45,443 nucleotides of DNA, taken from NCBI GenBank assembly GCA_964642165.1, contig CAZXOC010000015.1:1-45443 (forward strand), read 5' to 3'. A program made the translations under genes and the position numbers. This DNA is from CAYRVX01 sp964642165 (GTDB taxonomy: Bacteria; Planctomycetota; Phycisphaerae; SM23-33). The notes beneath the pieces are model-generated. The model was not told the origin of the DNA and made no database searches. It saw nothing but the letters and a program-made list of their open reading frames with translations. Shown here in pieces: positions 40,488-45,443 of this stretch. Position 1 is the first letter of the stretch. The number at the start of each line of letters is the position of its first letter.

Positions 40488-42248
40488 GTGTCTGCCTCCA
40501 ACGTGCCGAAGTACGTTCCGCCCCGGGCCATCGATCTGCCCGACCGGCAGTGGCCCGCCCAGTCCGTCGAGAGATGCCCGATCTGGTGCTCGGTCGACCT
40601 GCGGGACGGCAATCAGGCCCTGCCCAACCCCCTTTCGCCGGCCAGCAAGCTTGAGTATTTCGCCCTTCTGTGCGACATCGGCTTCCAGCACATCGAGGTG
40701 GCGTTCCCCTCGGCGGGCAAGGACGATTTCGACTTCACCCGGCGGCTGATCGAGGAGGGGCATATCCCCGACGACGTGTACATCATGGGGCTGACGCAGT
40801 GCCGCCGCCACCTGATCGACCGCACGTTCGAGGCCCTGCGCGGCGTGGGTCGCTGCATCCTCCACGCCTACTGCGCGACCAGTGACCTGCACATGAGCCA
40901 GGTCTTCGGACTGACGCACCGCCAGACGGTCGAGATGGTCCGCCGGTCGGTCGAGCAGATCCGCGCCCTGGCCGACGAGGCGGGCGACTGCGACGTCCGC
41001 TTCGAGTTCTCGCCCGAGGAGTTCACCGACAGCGACCTCGAGTTCGTGCTCGAGATCTGCCAGGTCGCCTTCGAGTCGTGGGGCAAGGCCACGACCCGCG
41101 AGCCGATGATCCTGAACCTTCCGGCCACCGTCGAGCGCCGCCCGCCGAACCACTACGCCGACATGATCGAATGGTTCTGCCGGCGCTTCCCGGCGCGCGA
41201 CGAGGTGCTGATCTCGCTGCACGCCCACAACGACCAGGGCATGGCGGTGGCGGCGACGGAGCTGGCCCTCCAGGCCGGCGCCGACCGCGTGGAGGGCACG
41301 CTGTTCGGTCACGGCGAGCGGACCGGGAACGTCGACATCGTCACGCTGGCCAACAATCTCCACTCCCGCGGCCTCGACACGCACCTGGACTTTGGCCACC
41401 TCGGCGAGGTCGCCGAGACCGTCGAGCGCCTCACGGGCATGCCGGTCTACTACCGCCAGCCCTACAGCGGGCAGTACGTCTTCACGGCCTTCAGCGGGTC
41501 CCACCAGGACGCCATCCGCAAGGGCATGCACCGCCTGGCGGAGGCCCCCGCCAAGTTCGGGGCCGGGTGGAAGGTGCCCTACCTGCACATGGACCCGGCC
41601 GACCTGGGACGACGCTTCGAGCGGCTCATCCGCATCAACTCGCAGTCCGGCAAGGGAGGCATTGCCTGGGTGCTGGAGCAGGACTACGGCCTGGAGGTGC
41701 CCAAGGCGATGCAGCCCGAGCTTCGGGAGGCGGTTCAGGCCTTCTCCGACGAGGTCGGTCGCGAGGTCACCAGCAAGGAGGTCCGCCGGATCTTCGAGGA
41801 GGAGTTCGTCCAGCCCCCGGGGCCGTACGGGCTGGTCGGCTACTGGCCGCGCCCGGACGAGAAGGACCCCACGCAGATCCACGGGGAGATCCGGATGCGA
41901 ATCGGCGGGCAGGAGGCGTCGATGATGGCCGACGGCAACGGGCCGATCTCGGCCTTCGTGCAGGGCCTGCGGCAGTTCGGGGTGCCGAGTTTCGAGGTGG
42001 ACGACTACCACGAGCAGGCGATCGGTCGGGGCGCCGACGCCCAGGCGATGGCCTACGTCCCGCTGAGGCTTCCGGACGACGGCGTGCTCTTCGGGGTCGG
42101 CACGGACACGAACATCGACCAGGCGGCGGTGCGCGCGATCGTGGCGGGGATCAACCGCATCGTCAACCGGGAGCAGAGCGAGCCACCGACCCGCCCCTCG
42201 GCGGGGACCGAAACGCCAAACGACTGCAACCGAAGCACGAAGACGTGA
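40488..42248 (+). CDS. leuA: 2-isopropylmalate synthase
   Basis: A 586-residue enzyme for the first committed step of leucine synthesis (acetyl-CoA plus 2-oxoisovalerate). GTG 40488 has a strong GGAAGGAG at six bases upstream; longer frames lack one. The HMGL-like TIM barrel carries CSVDLRDGNQAL and the metal His-x-His in LISLHAHNDQG. It has the Leu/actinobacterial-yeast-type features (NPLSPASKLEYF, GNVDIVTLANN). The C-terminal LeuA dimer/regulatory domain begins near residue 430 and would bind leucine as feedback inhibitor. It is thus regulated by both attenuation and, probably, feedback. Confidence 0.96.
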   Translation: MSASNVPKYVPPRAIDLPDRQWPAQSVERCPIWCSVDLRDGNQALPNPLSPASKLEYFALLCDIGFQHIEVAFPSAGKDDFDFTRRLIEEGHIPDDVYIMGLTQCRRHLIDRTFEALRGVGRCILHAYCATSDLHMSQVFGLTHRQTVEMVRRSVEQIRALADEAGDCDVRFEFSPEEFTDSDLEFVLEICQVAFESWGKATTREPMILNLPATVERRPPNHYADMIEWFCRRFPARDEVLISLHAHNDQGMAVAATELALQAGADRVEGTLFGHGERTGNVDIVTLANNLHSRGLDTHLDFGHLGEVAETVERLTGMPVYYRQPYSGQYVFTAFSGSHQDAIRKGMHRLAEAPAKFGAGWKVPYLHMDPADLGRRFERLIRINSQSGKGGIAWVLEQDYGLEVPKAMQPELREAVQAFSDEVGREVTSKEVRRIFEEEFVQPPGPYGLVGYWPRPDEKDPTQIHGEIRMRIGGQEASMMADGNGPISAFVQGLRQFGVPSFEVDDYHEQAIGRGADAQAMAYVPLRLPDDGVLFGVGTDTNIDQAAVRAIVAGINRIVNREQSEPPTRPSAGTETPNDCNRSTKT

Positions 42249-42274
42249 TCCGCAACCGACGGCGAGGTCAACGC

Positions 42275-42300
42275 CGCGCGGGCCGGCAGCGACCCGCGCG
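42275..42300. terminator. Hairpin between convergent leuA and csp genes
   Basis: CGCGCGGG (42275-42282) and CCCGCGCG (42293-42300) are perfect eight-base arms around ten bases. It lies in the 57-base gap between the two convergent stops. There is no T-run, so termination by it is uncertain. Confidence 0.4.
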
Positions 42301-42305
42301 CCGCG

Positions 42306-42518
42306 TCAGTTCTCCGCCGCGCGGGCCACGTTCTCCGCCTTCATACCCTTGGGGCCCTTGATCAGATCGAACGTGACCACTTCGCCTTCGTTCAGCGAGC
42401 GATAGCCCTCGGCCTGGACGGACGAGTAGTGAACGAAGATGTCCTCGTCCTGGCCATCCGCACGGAGGAAGCCATACCCTTTCGCGTCGTTGAACCACTT
42501 GACCGTACCTTTGGGCAT
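42306..42518 (-). CDS. Cold-shock domain protein
   Basis: A 70-residue single cold-shock domain. RNP1 is KGYGFL and RNP2 is DIFVHYSSV, with the start MPKGTVKWFNDAKGYGF, so the nucleic-acid-binding surface is intact. It binds single-stranded RNA or DNA as a chaperone. GGGAGG lies eight bases before the ATG. It converges on leuA. Confidence 0.96.
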   Translation of the reverse strand: MPKGTVKWFNDAKGYGFLRADGQDEDIFVHYSSVQAEGYRSLNEGEVVTFDLIKGPKGMKAENVARAAEN

Positions 42519-42986
42519 CTGAAGGACCTCCCACTACCAGCATGCGAGAAATGCTACGACGCACAACCGAGACGGATGACGCAACGCGCAGAAGGCGTTC
42601 CGTTCGAGATATGCAACGACACGTACCAACTTCCACACCTAAGACGTGCGCCCTCCCCGCGACAACTCTCATGTCATGTGGAGTTCGACTCGATGTGCGA
42701 ACTGCCGATCGATGTGTATCCATACCTTACCGCGCGGGCGCGGGCGCTGCAAGGGGTTTCTGGCGCAATCTGGACATGGGGGCCGATCGCTCTTCGGCGG
42801 CAGCGCGCCGCCCCGGGGGCCGCCCGCGACGGCCCTTCGGCCCGCCCGATCCCCCCGGCGCCAAGCGAGGCCGCACCGTCCCCGCGCCGGGGCCCGCACG
42901 GCGCGGCGTGTGGAGCAAGAGATTTAAGATAAAAGATTTACGTGTACAGGCGCCCCGCTCGGCGCCCCCGGCACCGGCGGGTGGGC
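42519..42986. other. Long leader/intergenic region of the cold-shock gene
   Basis: No supportable gene lies in these 468 bases. The 200 bases next to the cold-shock gene (42519-42740) are less GC-rich than the surroundings and probably form its long 5' leader, a common feature of cold-shock mRNAs. On the minus strand GGTATGGATAC near 42718-42728 may contain the -10. I cannot define a structure by eye. Confidence 0.5.
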
Positions 42987-44006
42987 CTACACGTCGATCA
43001 TCACCTTCATCGTCTTGTCGCCCGCCTCGTCGATGAACGCATACGCCGCGAGGTACTCATCCAGCGGGAAGTGCTTCGTCACGAGCGGGGCCGTGGAGAT
43101 GCCCCCGGAAGCGATCCGCTCGATGGCCCGCTCGTAGTCCTCGCGCTGGTACATCATCGTACCTCGGATGTTCAGCTCGCGGTCCTGCACGTAGCCCAGG
43201 TCCACGCGGGGCCGCTCGCCGAAGACCCCCACGACGATGATCGTCCCGCCCTTCTGGATGCCCTCGACGGCGGCGGTGATGGTCTCCTCGACGCCGACGC
43301 ACTCGAAGGCCACGTCGAAGCCCTCCTCGCCGAACACCCGCGCCGATCCGTCGGCGAGCGACTCCGCCACGGCGCTGCTGGTATGCTCCAGGCCGCACGA
43401 CCGCGCCAACGCCAGGCGGTAGTCGCTCAGGTCGGTGATCAGGACGCGGGCACCCTCGCTTCGGGCCACCTGGGCGACGAGGTTGCCGATCGGCCCGGCC
43501 CCGAGCACCACGACGTTGCGCCCCGTCACGCCGGCGTCGACGCGCCCGACGGCGTGGACGGCCACGGCCGCCGGCTCCACCAGCGCGCCCTGCTCGAACG
43601 TGAAGTCCTCCGGCAACAGGAGGAGCTTCTCCGCCGCGGTGACGTAGTACTCCTGCGCGCAGCCGGGCGCCTGGAAGCCGCGCACCTTCAGCGCGTCGCA
43701 GATGTGGTAGTCGCCGCGCAGGCACTGGCGGCACGTGCCGCAGGTGTTCTGCGGCGTGGCGGTCACCTTCGCGCCGACAGGGATGCCGGTGACGCCCTCG
43801 CCGACGGCGGTGACCTCCGCGGCGAACTCGTGCCCCTGCACGACGGGGTAGCTCGTATACGGATGCTTGCCGTGATGGACGTGCACGTCCGAGCCGCAGA
43901 CGCCGATGCGCCGGACGCGAAGCAGCACCTCGCCCGGCCCCGGGCGCGGCCGCTCCACGTCGCGGATCTCGATCTCTCCCGGCGCCGTCATGACGGCCTG
44001 TTTCAT
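42987..44006 (-). CDS. Zinc-dependent medium-chain alcohol/polyol dehydrogenase
   Basis: A 339-residue MDR enzyme. The catalytic zinc ligands are Cys37 (GVCGSD), His59-Glu60 (GHEF) and Glu144. The structural zinc site has Cys89, Cys92, Cys95 and Cys103. The Rossmann motif is LGAGPIGN (168-175), and DLSDYRL follows for NAD specificity. It resembles threonine/sorbitol-dehydrogenase-like enzymes; the substrate is open. GGAGG lies just upstream of ATG 44006. It follows the DUF1015 gene by 20 bases on the same strand, suggesting an operon. Confidence 0.9.
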   Translation of the reverse strand: MKQAVMTAPGEIEIRDVERPRPGPGEVLLRVRRIGVCGSDVHVHHGKHPYTSYPVVQGHEFAAEVTAVGEGVTGIPVGAKVTATPQNTCGTCRQCLRGDYHICDALKVRGFQAPGCAQEYYVTAAEKLLLLPEDFTFEQGALVEPAAVAVHAVGRVDAGVTGRNVVVLGAGPIGNLVAQVARSEGARVLITDLSDYRLALARSCGLEHTSSAVAESLADGSARVFGEEGFDVAFECVGVEETITAAVEGIQKGGTIIVVGVFGERPRVDLGYVQDRELNIRGTMMYQREDYERAIERIASGGISTAPLVTKHFPLDEYLAAYAFIDEAGDKTMKVMIDV

Positions 44007-44026
44007 GCCTTGCCTCCTCCGCGCGG

Positions 44027-45319
44027 TTACTCCAACGGCTTGAGGACCATTCCCGTGGCGATCTTCGGGTAGAAGTAGGTGCTCTTGTGCGGCATCGACG
44101 AGCCGCTGCGGGCGATCGCCTCGACCGAGTGGATCGGAATGCTCGGGAGGATCGCGCCGAGCTGGGCCCGGCCCGATCGGCACGCCCGGACCACCTCTCG
44201 CATGTCGGCGGTGTACTCGACGCTCAGCTCTCGCCCCGCCCACGGCTGGAGCGCTTTCTCCATGATCAGCGTGTGGAGGATGGCCGGGGGAAGCCTGCGC
44301 CACTCGGCCGTCTGGTCCGGGGCGGCCTCCTGCATCGCTTCCGGGCGGGCCAGCGCCACGATCCACAGCACCGTGGACTTCCCCGACACGAAGGCCATCG
44401 CCCCCGGCCGGGCGCAGCCCAGCAGCGCCTCGATCCCCGCCGCGCCGATCTCCTCGGCGCAGCCGCACCTCCGCCAGGAGAACGCCGGCGAGGCCTCGGC
44501 AAGCCGCTCCACCGAGCCGCTTTCGTTCAGGTTGGTGAAGAGACGGTGCGTCGGCAGGATCAGCAGGCCCGGGTCATCCCGCGCCACCAGGGCGAACATG
44601 ACGAAGTTGGCTTCGTGGTCGTCGTCGATGCGCCCGCCCTCGGCCAGGGAGTTTCGGTAGTTCATCGCCGTGGTGTAGCGGTGGTGGCCGTCGGCGATGA
44701 ACACCGGCACGTCGCGCATCGCCTCGGAGATGGTGGCGATGGCGTGCTCGTCGCGGATGGCCCACAGACGCTCGGCGACGCCGCGCAGGACGGCCACGCC
44801 CACGGGCCTGGCTTCGGCGGCCTGCGCCAGCAGCTTCGAGACGGCCCCGCCCGGATCGTCGTAGAAACCGAAGATCGGCGAGAGCTGCATTCGCGTCTGC
44901 CGGGTGAGCTCCAGGCGGTCGGCCAGCGGGCCGGGAAACACGTGCTCGTGCGGGATGACGTCCCCGCCCAGCTCCGTGCCGCGGACGCCGCAGACCATCG
45001 CGCGGCGGGCGTACTCGCGCCCGGCCCAGGTGAACCGCTGCTCGTAGACGTAGATCGCCGCCTCGGCGTCCTGGCGGATCACGCCCCAGGACGTCCACTT
45101 CGCCAGCGTCGCGGCGGCCTGCTCGTAGGCCTCGTGGGGACCCAGCTCCTTGGGAGGCACGTGCGGCAGGTCGACGGCCACCACGTTCTCCCGGCTCCGC
45201 TCGAGCAGGCGTTCCTTGTCGGCCCCGGTGAGGATGTCGTACGGCGGGGCGATATACGGACTGATGTCCCCGTCCATGTGCCCCAGATACCGCCATCCGT
45301 GGAACGGTCGGATCTCCAT
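44027..45319 (-). CDS. DUF1015 family protein
   Basis: A 430-residue protein. The N-terminus IRPFHGWRYL...ISPYIAPPYDIL and the central VFIADGHHRYTTAMNYRN block are hallmarks of DUF1015. Some members are known as ADP-dependent serine kinases, and the family is distantly ParB-like; whether this one has such activity cannot be read. The C-terminal end SMPHKSTYFYPKIATGMV is also conserved in the family. It is probably the first gene of a two-gene unit with the dehydrogenase. The 124 bases between its start and the window end hold nothing recognised. Confidence 0.9.
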   Translation of the reverse strand: MEIRPFHGWRYLGHMDGDISPYIAPPYDILTGADKERLLERSRENVVAVDLPHVPPKELGPHEAYEQAAATLAKWTSWGVIRQDAEAAIYVYEQRFTWAGREYARRAMVCGVRGTELGGDVIPHEHVFPGPLADRLELTRQTRMQLSPIFGFYDDPGGAVSKLLAQAAEARPVGVAVLRGVAERLWAIRDEHAIATISEAMRDVPVFIADGHHRYTTAMNYRNSLAEGGRIDDDHEANFVMFALVARDDPGLLILPTHRLFTNLNESGSVERLAEASPAFSWRRCGCAEEIGAAGIEALLGCARPGAMAFVSGKSTVLWIVALARPEAMQEAAPDQTAEWRRLPPAILHTLIMEKALQPWAGRELSVEYTADMREVVRACRSGRAQLGAILPSIPIHSVEAIARSGSSMPHKSTYFYPKIATGMVLKPLE

Positions 45320-45443
45320 CCTCTTCTCCCAAAGGGCCGAGCTGATACCTTATCGCCTGGCCTGCGCCGTTCAAAGCGGAATTGGGCATGGTTCAGGCTG
45401 AGGGCGCCGCAGGGAACACCTCCCTCTTCGCCCCGAGGGGGCG

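Noticed and set aside
42429..43036. Plus-strand frames between the cold-shock and dehydrogenase genes
   Set aside because: They have no ribosome site, are Pro/Arg-rich and show no known motif.
1..45443. tRNA, rRNA or CRISPR array
   Set aside because: No T-loop plus acceptor pattern, no rRNA core sequence and no regularly spaced repeat was found.

Overview
The window reads like a scaffold from a metagenome-assembled or draft genome of a GC-rich bacterium, most likely a member of the Planctomycetota (Phycisphaerae-like). This rests on the gene set as a whole: a Tat-exported Gfo/Idh/MocA oxidoreductase, secreted esterases, a BlaI/M56 pair with a very large sensor, an HTH-plus-receiver protein, and a C-terminally short MnmE-like GTPase. 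It is an inference from gene style, not from an rRNA or marker tree. One 100-N scaffold gap lies at 21861-21960. No rRNA, tRNA, CRISPR array or recognisable transposase was found.

Layout. 462-1703 (+) is a secreted beta-propeller protein. It converges on a six-gene minus-strand operon (6156 down to 1727): HEAT lipoprotein, RsbW-like ATPase, STAS protein, MlaE, MlaF and MlaD. This is a lipid-transport ABC system fused, at operon level, to a partner-switch pair. A Tat-exported oxidoreductase follows (6394-7728). Next is a tight minus-strand block from 13113 down to 7933: dapB, alginate-lyase-like protein, L-threonine aldolase, an internally deleted esterase relic, a full esterase and endonuclease V. 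Upstream of it lie a nucleotidyltransferase with the relic of a HEPN partner, threonine synthase, a rhomboid protease and a NUDIX hydrolase, all on the minus strand.

The plus strand then carries dxr-rseP. A methyltransferase, the gap, dnaA (with terminator, promoter and an upstream consensus DnaA box) and a GNAT protein follow on the minus strand. The plus strand resumes with a secreted hypothetical protein, rpmA (own promoter and terminator), and obg-coaX-mnmE-like, followed by a dienelactone hydrolase.

Between the dienelactone hydrolase and uvrD sits an apparent insertion of about 6.2 kb carrying a BlaI-type repressor and an 1800-residue M56 protein. The insertion is flanked by direct copies of the hydrolase/uvrD 3'-end junction, 122 of 123 bases identical over the uvrD part. 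It looks acquired.

The clearest regulatory find is upstream of leuA. A 19-codon leader peptide with seven leucines is followed by mutually exclusive hairpins that end in an intrinsic terminator, giving a complete leucine attenuator. The window closes with a cold-shock protein, a zinc alcohol dehydrogenase and a DUF1015 protein, all on the minus strand.
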